Below are positions 24,548 through 35,645 of a stretch of 64,000 nucleotides of DNA, one piece after another. Below the pieces are notes generated by a model. The model was not told where the DNA came from. It worked only from the letters and a program-made list of their open reading frames with translations, and searched no databases. The stretch spans positions 59,489,001 to 59,553,000 of the forward strand of contig NC_134140.1 of the NCBI RefSeq assembly GCF_033958435.1, written 5' to 3'. The stretch is from Carettochelys insculpta (taxonomy: Eukaryota > Chordata > Testudines > Carettochelyidae). A program made the translations under genes and the position numbers. How positions within the stretch are numbered: position 1 is the stretch's first letter; each line of letters opens with the position of its first letter.

Positions 24548-24586
24548 TCATCTTCTCCTAACTAATCATCTTCTCCTAACTAATCA
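24548..24586 (+). repeat. Tandem duplication, 18-bp unit
   Basis: tcatcttctcctaactaa is present twice head to tail without mismatch. Confidence 0.9.
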
Positions 24587-27500
24587 GGAATCACGTTAAT
24601 GGAGTATAGTGATACCTGCACTTAGCTAGTAGTTTGTGCTACCGAAGAAGCACAAAATAACCTGTAAGCCAGTTTAACTGTATTCTGAGAATTCCCCCTG
24701 TACTAAGGAATCATTTGAGCCTTCCACACTAGACAGTGCCTGGCACCCCCACCATGCAAGGGCCATGTCCCGCTGTGAGAATAACCCCTTACCCTGTGTA
24801 ATTTAGCATATCTGCTACTCCCCTTCTCTGTGCCAAAAGAAAGGGCTCGCATCATCTGGCTCTTGTGCCTCCAGGTGGAATGACCTGGCCTCAAGAATCT
24901 GAACTAGATTTGGGATTCTATCCCGCAAAGGACTGTGCAGCCTCCATTCTCGCAGAAGTCAGCGATGCTCAGAGCTCAGCGGAGACCAAGCAGAGCAGGG
25001 GTCTTAATCTCTGTTTACGACTCACACATACACATTATCTGCTATGCACAGGTATTCTAGTCCCAATGTGAATTCTTGCAAAAGTGAAGCTAAACGGTTT
25101 TAAAGATGTCTGACCCTTTAACTCTGTTCTCCAAGAAACACCCCCGCTGGGCCAGCGCCTACAGTGCGACTTACCTTGCATTTTGTAGCAGCAGTTTTCA
25201 CAGCTTACTTCCACATTGGCCAAGCTTTATTTAAGTGAAATAGCCCTGCACTGTTTTTAGTGCAGATTGAAAGAGCTATTGAACGCCCAATAAGCTGAGA
25301 ACTGGCCAGTCCTTTAGGATCAGTGTTCTGTACTGCTGCACTAGCAACCAGGCTCAGCCCTGCTTTCTCCCTCAGTTGTGCTGGTAGGAGACATATAAAG
25401 CACGCGCTGCCCCAGGGTGGGAGGGTCAAGAGCACCTCCTCTGGCCAGTTAAGGGATGGCATTGGAGGAACCAAACAGATTGCCCAGGCAGTCTCATGCT
25501 GAAGACTTGGTGATGTAAAGCCCAGCAGGGAGGTTCAAGACACTACAGGGCTGCACCAATAATTTGGAAATTTAAGACGAGGAAGTCAGCAAGTTCCCAG
25601 GGCTTTTGTGATGATTAATTCATTCAACGTACAGAACTCTGAGATCCTTGGCTGACATACTGTACAGTGGCACGTCAACCTCCAAGGCTAATGAGGGCTA
25701 CGCTGATGAACACTGATAGCTTTCAGGGCCACCAAAGAAAATGTACTTCTGTTGAAAGCCATCATTATTTCTTCTTTTAGATTATGTTTTAAGGATATTA
25801 TAATAATATTTTTTCAGGTCTTGTTTGAATATAATACAATCATTTTAACTGATAATATGCATTTTAAAGTTTTCTTGTTTTAAAATTCGATCGGGCAGCA
25901 GGTTATGTTTGCATAATTCCAAGGTCTCTTTGCTGAGCAGTAATAGTTGATTTGGACCCCATCCGGTTGAAGAAATAGTTGGGATTACATTATCCAGCAT
26001 GCATTACTTTGCTTTTTACCAACAATGCCTTTCAGTGGCCATATTCTTGCCACATCACCTAATTTTGTTATCCCCGTATTTCCTTGTCAAAAAGCTTGAG
26101 TTTTGCTGAACTCGATGTTGTTGAAGGTGCACAATACCACCAGCATCCGCAAAGCTGCATTAATGAATTTTTACATCAGCAAATTACTGAATATGGATTT
26201 ATGAGTCTATCGTTAGGACCAGATTTAAAAAATATTGTCTGATACGTGTAAATGCATCTGAGCAAGTGTGGCAAGGTTGTAACTTTTTATTAACCCAGGA
26301 TACGCCTCCTGTTCTCTCTTCTGTTTAGGAAAGCTGCCTATGGGGCCAGTTTGTCAAATGCAGAGCTTGCATTTTTTATTGCGTTTTGTGCAGTGGCTAG
26401 CCCAAGGGGAACTTGGTCTAGGCCTGGGCCCCTAGGTGCTCTCCGAGGGGAGATGAGCTAAGCCAGAGGAAGTGTTGATCTCTGAGCTTCCTGCTATTGG
26501 CCTTTCATCAGCTTACTGTGCTCCCCCAGGGAATGTCACAAAACGCCCCTTGGTGCTGAGGCTGGCTCATGTGAAAACCCCCAAGGTGGCCAGAGCTCGG
26601 CGTGTGCCGGAGGGGCAGAGGAGCACTTTGAAATCCACAGTATAGGACTTTGTGCAGCTGGAGAGGGCGTGGGCAGGTCACAGCACAGCTGGGCCCTGAC
26701 CCCTCCCTCGCTGGGGCAGGGAAGGGCAGAGCAGGCAGGCACAACCCCAGGCTCATGCTGCCCGGGGTGCATGGGGTTTCCTGTGAGTCACCCCCACCGC
26801 TGACTCAGCACTGCCAGGAGCAGTGAGACGAGGGCCGCCCAGTGCTGGCAGAATCTGCAAGGTGCCTCGCTGGGAGGGACTCACAGCAGCTCCACAGGTG
26901 AGGCCCTGGCGCTCCACGAGGGGGGTCTCCATGGTGCCTGCTGGCCTCAGCTTGCCATGGGCGCTTGTGTGGCTTGTCTCTGGCAGGTCTGGGAGGGGAG
27001 AAGTACCATGACTGAATGCAAACATCTGACCTTTTGGTGGGCTTCTTCTACTGTTAGAAGGACTTGCAAAGGGCACGATAGGCTTTCTTGCCTACAACAT
27101 TCTATTTGCTTCCCACCCCACTTGTTAACTTCAACTGGAAGAGCTGGTACTAGGAAAAAACCATGATATTCATAAACCTTGGGGAAAAAAAAAACAAAAA
27201 AAAAACCTACTCTGTTCCAAGATGAACTCATTTTCCTCTATTCCTTGCTAGTAGGCAACCAATTTTAAATGAGGCATTAAAACATAGTTTCCATAAATAC
27301 AATCCTCCAATTCAGGAAAGTACTTAAAATATAAAACGCAACTATTCATGTGGTTAAAGTTACACATGTATTTAAAGCATCTTTCTGCATTGGGACTTCA
27401 ATTATGCAGACAAGACTCAATGGTGCACATCGATGTTCACCTGATTAACCTGAGCCTGAGCCACCTAATCCTGATACTTTTATTTAAACCAAAAGATTTA

Positions 27501-28080
27501 CCAGTGTTTAATAATCCACAGTTCTCACCTGTCAGCCTTCTCTTCTGCCTCCCTGGATCCTCCAATCCCACCCTTCAGCTGCTTCCTCTCATTTGCTGCA
27601 AGATACTGGGTGTATTTCAACACCATGGCCATTATTTATACTTAAATACAAAATTGAGTACAATTTACAATACAAACTAAAAAGTTCCAGGAAAATTAAC
27701 AGAACTAAATAGTGTTTTCAAAGATCATTCTAATTCCTTTTTTTTTTAGGGGGCAGGGTGTGGAGCTGGGGTACAGTCATAAGAGCTCATTGACCCAGGG
27801 CCAAGCTGTCTCAGTACTGAATGCGTTTATCTCCCACTGGTGTCAGAGAGTGGCTTGCCACCTGCCAGAGCTGCCCTCAGAATGAAGCAATGTGCTGATG
27901 ACAGGAGCACACAAGTGGCCTGACTAGAGATAGGCTGGCACTGCAAAGATTGGCCCAGTGGCAGCATTTTGCCCAAGTTCAGGGATGTTGGAACCTTTAT
28001 AATGCATCACATGTCTGTGGTCCATCAAACATGGTGACTAATTCAGTCTCCAAACACCACTGGGAGTTAAGTAAAGTAAC
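24587..28080. other. Intergenic, nothing recognised
   Basis: No exon, RNA or named repeat is visible to me. The part 26390-27080 is GC-richer, with overlapping frames on both strands that look compositional. An A-rich tract lies at 27185-27205. Confidence 0.55.
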
Positions 28081-28215
28081 AGTGTCCCCATTTTATCTTT
28101 AACAAAATCCATATGCCTGTAGAAACTGAGGCACAGAAGTGAAGTGACTTCTATACAGCAAGTCAGTGGCAGTGCTGGGAAGAGGCTGCAGGAACTTCAT
28201 GAGCCCTTCAGACCA
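28081..28215 (-). mobile_element. MIR-type SINE fragment
   Basis: cccattttatctttaacaaa, then gaaactgaggcacagaagtg and aagtcagtggcagtgctgg, is the reverse complement of the familiar MIR 3' and middle text. Confidence 0.65.
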
Positions 28216-29040
28216 CAATGGCAAAAGTTAGATCAGTGGTCGCCATGGTCCTCATCCAGCAGCTTCAGCAGGCGAAGGAATGAGACCTTAAGGTGCTTAA
28301 ATGAACAGAGAAGCAGAAGGGGGCTATCCCCATGTAGCAACAGGGCTACAGCATTGTAGTACCAGTCTGTTCGCTATCCCTTCAGGCGGAGGTTGAGCAT
28401 GCTGCTGCCGCTGCGCTTCCATTCATTTATAAACAGGTGGGCCAGTCAAAGGGCTCAGATGGCTCCTATATGGTGGTGCCCGGCGTGTTTCCACCTGGTG
28501 TAGGAAACATATCAAAATGCTCAGGCTCAAAGTCCTTCTGTACCTGGGAGTACGTACATTAATTTCACTTACCCAGGCAAGCTAGCCTTAGTGTAGTGCA
28601 TATTTAATCACTTCTTTACTGGTCACTAAGGATAAGATAGGCAAACACCACAACATTCAGTAGCCATTGTACTACAGTTACCACTGCACACCACTTAACT
28701 ACAGCATCCACAAAAGCTCATTTGAAATAGTGCGTTGGATTAAAAGGGATTAGCATGCTGTACTTTCCCATTAACTTTACAATAATTATTGAGGACAATA
28801 GCCACTGAGAAGAATACTTCACTAGGCTTAATCCCAGAGTATTTTTGAAGGATTACTGCAGAAAGAGAGCTGCTTTTTCCTTGCCCACACTGAGAAATTG
28901 TAGAACTGCATGGAATGGAAGCTGTTGAATTCATGGTTAAATGCACTTTAGAGGTACACTCAGAGAGCTTGAATCAGTTACTAACATTTCATAAGGACAA
29001 GTTATTGTTTAGTAAATTAAATGAGTTGCGCATGCCCATG
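28216..29040. other. Intergenic, nothing recognised
   Basis: No gene or named repeat is visible between the MIR fragment and the hAT element. Confidence 0.5.
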
Positions 29041-29048
29041 TTCTAGGC

Positions 29049-29279
29049 CAGGGTTTCCCAAACTTTAGATAGTTGAGATCTGGTTTATTCCAGTGCCTTT
29101 TTTTACGACCCAAAATATAAACACATGTAAAAAAGAATGAAAAACAAATACATTTTCACTGGTTATTATTTATTCACAATAATAATAGCACATAGCAAAA
29201 ATTTGTATATTTTCTAAGGACCGGTATTTTTTTTCCGAGGACTGGTAATAGGCCGTGGACCACACTTTGGGAGACACTG
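29049..29279. mobile_element. Non-autonomous hAT (Charlie-like) element
   Basis: Begins cagggtttcccaaactt and ends ctttgggagacactg, imperfect inverted ends. The middle has aggaccggtat and aggccgtggaccac, typical of this group. Flanks TTCTAGGC and CTCCAGGT match at 5 of 8 bases, so the target duplication is weak but of the right size. Confidence 0.7.
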
Positions 29280-29284
29280 CTCCA

Positions 29285-29990
29285 GGTGATTGTCAGCCAC
29301 CAAGGCTTGGTTCTGGGGCTAGGGACTGTGCTTGGGCCTCACTTGGTCCCTGCTCTTGTTCCGGATAGGGTAACAGACAAAGGCAGGTAAGAGTCACTAA
29401 ACCCAGGCCCTGGTGCAGGGTGGGGCAACAAACCAACAGCAGTGCATAAAGGTCAGGCCTCCTCCCATGCACCTAGAGAGGGGAGACTGCCACCCACAAG
29501 TTAGGGGTGGTGGGGTGCAGGCTCACCCACTCCACTGCACCATGACCCAGGGCCCCACTAGCAGCAGAGCAGTCTGCCACCAGGGTCAGTGAGGATCTGC
29601 AATGCAACACATGGACCTGGCTACCTTGGGCCACTTCCAGCCTCCCCCACCCTGCTCCCTGGAGCTCGTACCTCATAGGGCCGCAGGTTAGGTTCTTTTG
29701 TCCTGAGGTAGTGGGGCCTACATCCTGTAGCTCTTCTTTGGTGAGCCCTGGTGGGCCAGGCCAGTCTTCGGCCTTCAGCAGCACTGCACTGTTTGTCCAG
29801 CCTGGAAGCTCAGGTCCAGCGTCTGCCTTCTCTTATGGCTGGGGCTTTTATACAGATAGTCCTGCCCTCCCCCCACCCCCTCCCAACCTTCTGGTCAGGT
29901 AAGGGGGCAGGGCTTGGTTCTGCCCATCTGGGTTCAGGGTGGGGTTCTTCCCCCTCTTGGTCAGTGGCCAGCCGCCACTGTGCACGACAA
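29285..29990 (-). mobile_element. Possible LTR-like/promoter-bearing repeat
   Basis: On the minus strand a TATAAAAGCCCC motif (complement of ggggcttttata, 29843-29854) is followed by roughly 550 bp of GC-rich sequence and a pyrimidine-rich stretch that resembles LTR or leader sequence of reptile LTR retrotransposons. I see no TG...CA ends or coding part, so this is a weak call; unique promoter-like sequence is the alternative. Confidence 0.25.
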
Positions 29991-30074
29991 TGATGTTATG
30001 CAGATTTGCTGGTCCAACTTCATCCTCAGTGACCCTTACTGATGTCAGTGAAGTTAGACCAGTGGTGAACTAGC

Positions 30075-30118
30075 ACACGCGTGTGCGTGTGCACGCACAC
30101 ACACACACACACACACAA
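30075..30118 (+). repeat. (GT)n/(CA)n microsatellite
   Basis: An alternating gcgtgtgcgtgtgcac start passes into a pure CA run. Confidence 0.9.
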
Positions 30119-30274
30119 AATCAGGATGCATCAGGTTTGCCGTAGTGTACTAGGTGATGATCAATGGCTTGATCAAAAATGTGTAATTTTTCTGCCTGCT
30201 ATAGGAAGAACAGGCAACACATTCTTCATGCTACAGGCTTTCCTTTGAAAGAGCTAATTGCTAGAAAGAGGAAG

Positions 30275-30490
30275 CACTGCTCAGTGGGTAAGACACTAGC
30301 CCACAAGCCCTAGACCTGTAAGACAGTGGGCTCAATATCATGTTCTGCCAGACTTCCTCTGAGTAAACAATTTAGCCCTGCTGTGTCGCAGTTTCACATC
30401 TGTAAAATGGGGATAATAGCACTTCCTTCCCTCACAGGCCTGTTGTGCAAATAAATGCTTAAAAGCCTCTGAGCCACTCAGCCACTAAGG
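30275..30490 (+). mobile_element. MIR/CORE-type SINE
   Basis: tRNA-like head gctcagtgggtaagacac and a decayed B-box region, then catctgtaaaatggggataa, then cttccctcacaggcctgttg, gtgcaaataaatgc and the gccactcagccacta tail. Plus orientation. Confidence 0.65.
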
Positions 30491-30562
30491 TCTCATGGTG
30501 GGAAGAGCATGAAGTCGGATGAGAACAGTGGTAGCATGATCTAATGCAGTGGTTCCCCTTAC

Positions 30563-30739
30563 CAGTGTTCTCTGTAAGCTAAGTGTTCTGGCAGCCACCC
30601 GGGCAAGATCCAGCTGATTAACACAGCACCCACAGCCAGCAGCATGCATTTCTTTTGGTGGTGCACATCCATACATGCCTGGGTGCACATGACAAAATTT
30701 ATTCTACCCACCGATAGAAAAATATTATAGAGAACACTG
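30563..30739. mobile_element. Small hAT-type MITE with 8-bp TSD
   Basis: Inverted ends cagtgttctctgtaa and tatagagaacactg enclose 177 bp. The flanks CCCCTTAC (30555-30562) and ACGCTTAC (30740-30747) match at 6 of 8 bases. Confidence 0.75.
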
Positions 30740-31307
30740 ACGCTTACCTGCAATGGACTCTGTCCACACTTGCCTGGGAGCCGCAGTTGGGAGCTGGGGC
30801 AGAGCCACATCAAAAAGCTGGGAATAAGTGCGGGGGGGGGGGTGTTGCAACCAGGGTCACAGCTGGGGCCAGAACTGGAATGGGGGGGTGTGTGTGCAGG
30901 GGCACCAGCACAGTGGGGGAAGAGGTGGCGTGGGAGCAGTTTCTGCCAGGCCCTCTGTGGACACCAACACGCTGTACCTGTGGGGGTTGTCCCAGACATT
31001 GTCATTTCCCCTCCTCCACAGCTGTGCCTCACAGTTTGGGGGCCACCAGTCTAGCAGCACCTGCCTGTGTGCCAGCAGCCTTGGCTGTGTATCTGTCACT
31101 TATCCGTTCTGTGCAGCTGTTTCCCCATTTATAAAAAAATGCATGCTTTGACATTCCCAGCTGTGACAGCACCACGCAAGAGCAAATTATTGTCATTAGA
31201 CATATATACTCACGTTTTCAGATATGTACACATACAATTTGCATGCATAACTACAACTTCTTGCAAAAAAAACTTAAGAATTGCACTAGTCTTATATGTG
31301 AATAATT

Positions 31308-31324
31308 ACACACACACACACACC
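31308..31324 (+). repeat. Short (CA)n
   Basis: About eight CA units. Confidence 0.85.
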
Positions 31325-32050
31325 CATCATTCACACTTCTAGTGGCATTAATAGTACTATATGGTAACGGTACTGAGTGATTAGAAATAGGTCAGCTCAA
31401 ACATGACACGTAAAAGGAAAATGTTAAGTCCAAAGGTGCCTGCCTACAGGATAGAATTGTAGATGTCAATAAGAGATTGACATTTGTGTGCTTTACACAA
31501 CAATTTGCTCTATTAGTCATACTGTTCCTAGTTGCTATAGTAACTACTTACTTGTCTGCCTTGCCATAGTAACTGTCCTTATCTCATACTACCTGCGTGA
31601 CCTCTGATTTAGAAAACTGCTTTTAAAGGAGCAATGCACACCAATGTCTCATCCATCTGTATGTTCTAGCCTGTAAAGAACAAATTATACAGTGTAACAA
31701 CCAGGCCTATATTTTTTGTGTTTTTAAAAAGCCCTGATTTCAAACTGTTGCTTCGTTTTCCCTTTAGGTAACCATGTTCCCAGTTTTAAAGAATAAACAA
31801 GGTATGTACAATTTTATGTAAAGGATTGAATATAATTCAATGATCAGGTGATGGGTAGAGGATTGGTGATGTGTTAGATCTGGCTGCCTACATTTTATTT
31901 GTTCAGAATGCCACCCTCAAGTTGGCTCTTGTATATTGCTCCCTACTGAAAATCTGTCCTCCTATGACTAGACCTGACAACTGATGGTACATTCCCTAAA
32001 AACGATAAGAAGAAACAACAGCTACCCAGTGACGTGACTATACATATGGG
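31325..32050. other. Intergenic, nothing recognised
   Basis: AT-rich sequence without gene or named repeat. Confidence 0.5.
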
Positions 32051-32051
32051 C

Positions 32052-32385
32052 TGGGTCTACACTTGCTCCCAACTTTGGAGAGAGATTACTGATGAAGTGC
32101 TGCAGTGAATATGCAGCACTTCATTACACTTATTCTCCCCGCAGCAACTTCAAAGCTTCAAACTTCGAAGCGCTGGCATGTGTGCAGCCACGGGCGCTTC
32201 AGAGTGTCCGTGCTACTTCAAAGTCCCTCAAAAGGAGTAAAGCGCAAGCAGCTACATGCACATTTGAAGCTTAAGTTGCTGCGGGAGAGAATTAGCCTAA
32301 CGTATGACTGCGTATTCACCACAGAACTTCATTAGTAATCTCCCATCACCCTGATTGACGTGCCCCCCCCTTCGAAGCTTGGGGC
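32052..32385. mobile_element. MITE-like element with ttcgaag-rich interior
   Basis: Starts gggtctacacttgctccc, the type of end seen in the other small DNA elements here. The interior repeats cttcgaag/cttcaaag motifs and has inverted blocks (gaagtgctgcagtg against gcagcacttcat). The right end near cttcgaagcttgggg is uncertain. Confidence 0.45.
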
Positions 32386-32632
32386 AAATGGAGACAAACC
32401 CATGTTGTGTAGTCTCAATTTATTATTGACATTAACTTAGGAATGGTATGCGAGAAAATAATAGCCTTTATATATATATTTTTTCTGTTCTATAAACAGC
32501 AAAAGATAAAAAGCAGCCCTGTCTTGCAGGAAGTGACAAATCCAGCTGATCTGAAAACAAGTAACACTCGGGCCCATATATAGCCCTTTCCACCACCCCC
32601 TGATCTCATGGTCCTGCAAGCATTAGCTAGAA

Positions 32633-32960
32633 CAGGGGTGAGCAAACTTTTCTCATCGGGCCCCACTTTTCGTCCTTGCAATTAGCAGCGCCCCCCCCCC
32701 CCCCCCAACCTGCCTCATGTAACTCAAACTGCCAGAAATGTTAGTTATGTTCAGATGAAAAAAAAACCCTTTCAGCACATGTAAGAAAATAAGCCTGTAG
32801 AATGTAAAACCTTTATGAATAGGTCTATAAATGTGAATACACATACACAAAACAGTAGTGTAGTTCATCAATTAGATGGATGAGCCTGAGACATAGCAGT
32901 CAATTGTGCTGTGCCCCCACCACACCCTAGGAAATTTCACACCACAGCCCTGCTACTTTG
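32633..32960. mobile_element. hAT-type element, left end and body
   Basis: caggggtgagcaaacttttc followed by atcgggcccca is the classic left end of Charlie-like hAT elements. A C16 run (32691-32706) interrupts it. The right end is not convincing. Confidence 0.5.
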
Positions 32961-32984
32961 CATACTCCTGAACTACTATACTTA

Positions 32985-34928
32985 GGCTACATCTACACTA
33001 TGAGATAAATTTGAATTTATTAACATCGATTTTGTAACTCAAGAATTTATAAATTTGACTTTGACTATCCTCACCTCCCCACGTGCCCCGCACAAAGTCA
33101 ACTTATTGCTGCCATATGCAATTGGCAAACATCGACTTTTGTAGCCGTGAATTGTGGGAACCTATCCCACAGGTCCCTCATTCCCGAAGCATTCTAGGTC
33201 TTTTTGCTGGTATTTGATATCATCTTCCCACATTGCATTGCCTTCATTCCCCTCCCATGGTAGGTAAATGTCCACTTTCCAGGTGGAAGGAAGGAAAGGT
33301 AGTGACATCAATAAAGATCACCAAATTAACAAAAATCGCTTTCTTCCATAACTGAATTGCTTTTTAAAACTGTATCTGTAACTGAATTATCAAGGAGTTT
33401 ATAAAAATCAGGAGGTGTGGGTCTTCTCAAATGGCCTTTCACTGACTGTCCTCCCTCCCTTGATGACATATGATCCCTGAAAATAATACAGGGATAGTGA
33501 CAAGCATTCGGAAAGAGTAGATAGTAAAGTTCTTGAAAAAAGAAAGTTGCTGAGGGGAGGGTATTTGGCTTCCCAGTCCATTATACAGTTTCTGTGCACA
33601 GACTGTGTTCTGAATTGGCCCTCCATCCACTTTCTCCTGCGTGAAGGGGTACAAAGTTAGAAGAAAGAGGATAGAAAAGGCTAGGAAAAAAATTTTTTTT
33701 TTTTGTCTTCACTACGCAGCCATTGCTAACGCTTGGGATGGGAGATGGTGGCTCGCCAAATTTCATTGCCATTGCGGGCGTGGTGGTGGGGGGGGTGAAA
33801 TGTGGGAGGTTGCATGGCCAGTTGACATGGTCCCCGAAAAACTTTTTTGGCTGTGGGGTGCGGGGTCTGTGGCTCAAGGGCCACTTGAACTGTCCCCACG
33901 CGCGGGCAGCAGCCAGGCCCTGCAATTCATAGTCGCTGGGGGCCACTACTCCCCCTTGGCAACAGCTAGTCCCCCTCGGGTCCTCGTTGGGGCAGTGGCA
34001 TGGGGGAGTTTCAGTCGGGAGGGCCAGCTGAGGCAGTCCTGCTGGGTGACTGCAAGCCCTCCCAATTTGTAGCTGCTAGGGGAGACTTCCTCCCGGTGGC
34101 AGAAAGGCCCCAAAATATTTTTGGTGAGAGGCCAGTTGAAGCAGCTCCCCGCCCTGCCCCACTCCCCAGATGGCTGCAAGCATCTTTCCTCCCCTTGGTG
34201 CCTGAACCGCGCGCAAGCCAGGACATGGTGCTGCCTGGCAGCATGGTCAGCACGTCCTTCTGTTGTGTCGGGGGCTACCCATATGATGCAGCTGAGCGTG
34301 GAAAAGACCCCCTGACTGCATGGTGCCTGGGGGGGAGGGAAAGGGGGTTCACGCACATATGTGAACCCCTGAGAAGAAGTTTCTCAACCTCTTATGCAAG
34401 CACAACCCCCACAACAGCCTTGCTGCCATGTGGTGCGGAGGCAGCACAGAAAAAAATACCAAGTGTAGAGTCAGAACCACAAACTCCGTGCTGGGGCTAT
34501 TTGTAATGGGTAGATGCGCTCACAGCGGTAACAGCAAAGAAAGACATTTCTCAGGCTCTCATACAAACATGACCCCACAGCCACAGACTTGCTGCTCCCA
34601 TTTTGAAATCCATGATCTTCCTGTTACCTAATTCCTGTGCACCTGGAGAGCAGCGGCCAGAGCAGAGCACTGAGGGGCATTGTGGGTTACATAGGGGACA
34701 TCTCTGGAGGCTAATAAAGTTGACTGTAAGACCCGGTGCTTCTACACTGGCCTTTAATCAAACTTTTGAATTCAAACTCGACGACATGCCCAGCAGATGC
34801 CAACGATATTATGATATCGCTAGTAGTGCTCCCTAAATCGAGCTAAAGATATTTACAGTGAAGAGTCATGTGGTAATAGCGCACTAACTGCCTAAAATTC
34901 AAATTTATCTCATAGTGTAGACGTAGCC
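32985..34928. mobile_element. DNA transposon, 1.94 kb, with 34-bp TIRs
   Basis: The first 34 bases (32985-33018, starting ggctacatctacacta) and the complement of the last 34 (34895-34928) differ at one base only (position 7). The element at 47284-48333 has the same ends and inner text (gtagccgtgaattgtggg here, gcagtgcattgtggg there), so this is a family. The inside is GC-rich, with tandem-like units (about 33800-34190 and 34370-34620) and long overlapping frames on both strands, none with transposase motifs. I see no clear target duplication. Likely non-autonomous; superfamily open. Confidence 0.8.
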
Positions 34929-35261
34929 TGTGACATAACCATTAAGGAGTAGTCATAAATGCTGGCTGCCTCATCTTTTGGGAATGAACGATGTCTCAGA
35001 TTTGGCTATTATAAATAAAGGTATTCAAGCTCAGTGATCCTTTTGGAAAATCTGGGCTTTAATGGTCCCCCCTATAGATATCAGTCTAGTAGAAGAAAGA
35101 GCTGGTAGGTTCTGACCAGCGGTGCTGCATGGTATTGAAAAGTTTTCACGATTTCAATAGCCTCTGGCACAGATAGACCTAGAGATTCACAAACTATCTG
35201 GAAAAAAATACAGAAATTTGTCCCGGTCATTTTCTTAATGTTTCCCACATATTTCGATATG

Positions 35262-35645
35262 GCCACATCTACACAAGAAGCCTGTCAATAAAAGTCATTG
35301 TTGAAAGGGATTTCCCAGCAAAACTTCTGTTGACAGATTGCCTCTACACATAAAAGCAGATTGAAAGAGCAATCCACTCTGACGACAGAGACAGCCAGAC
35401 TGCCCGGCTCTCTCTTGACAGAACAGCTGACCGGAAGCGCTGCAAACAGGGCTGTCCAGTGAACCGGAAGCCCTGTCTGTCGCCAATAGTGCCCTGGAGC
35501 ATCTACATGGCCGTTTTGTTGACAGAACACTGTCAAGAGTGGCGTTATACCTGAACAAGGAGAGGTAGAAGGCTGCCGGTGGGTGTGCCGGCTTTTGTCG
35601 ACAAACTGTCAACAAAACACGTTTTGCTTGTAGACACTCTGTGGT
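35262..35645. mobile_element. Palindromic MITE
   Basis: Starts gccacatctacacaag and ends cttgtagacactctgtgg; the interior repeats gttgacag/ctgtcaac motifs on both sides of the centre. About 384 bp, non-coding. Confidence 0.65.

Noticed and set aside
33641..34506. Long overlapping frames (up to 168 codons) on both strands
   Set aside because: They lie in the GC-rich core of a transposon where stops are rare by composition; no domain motif is seen.
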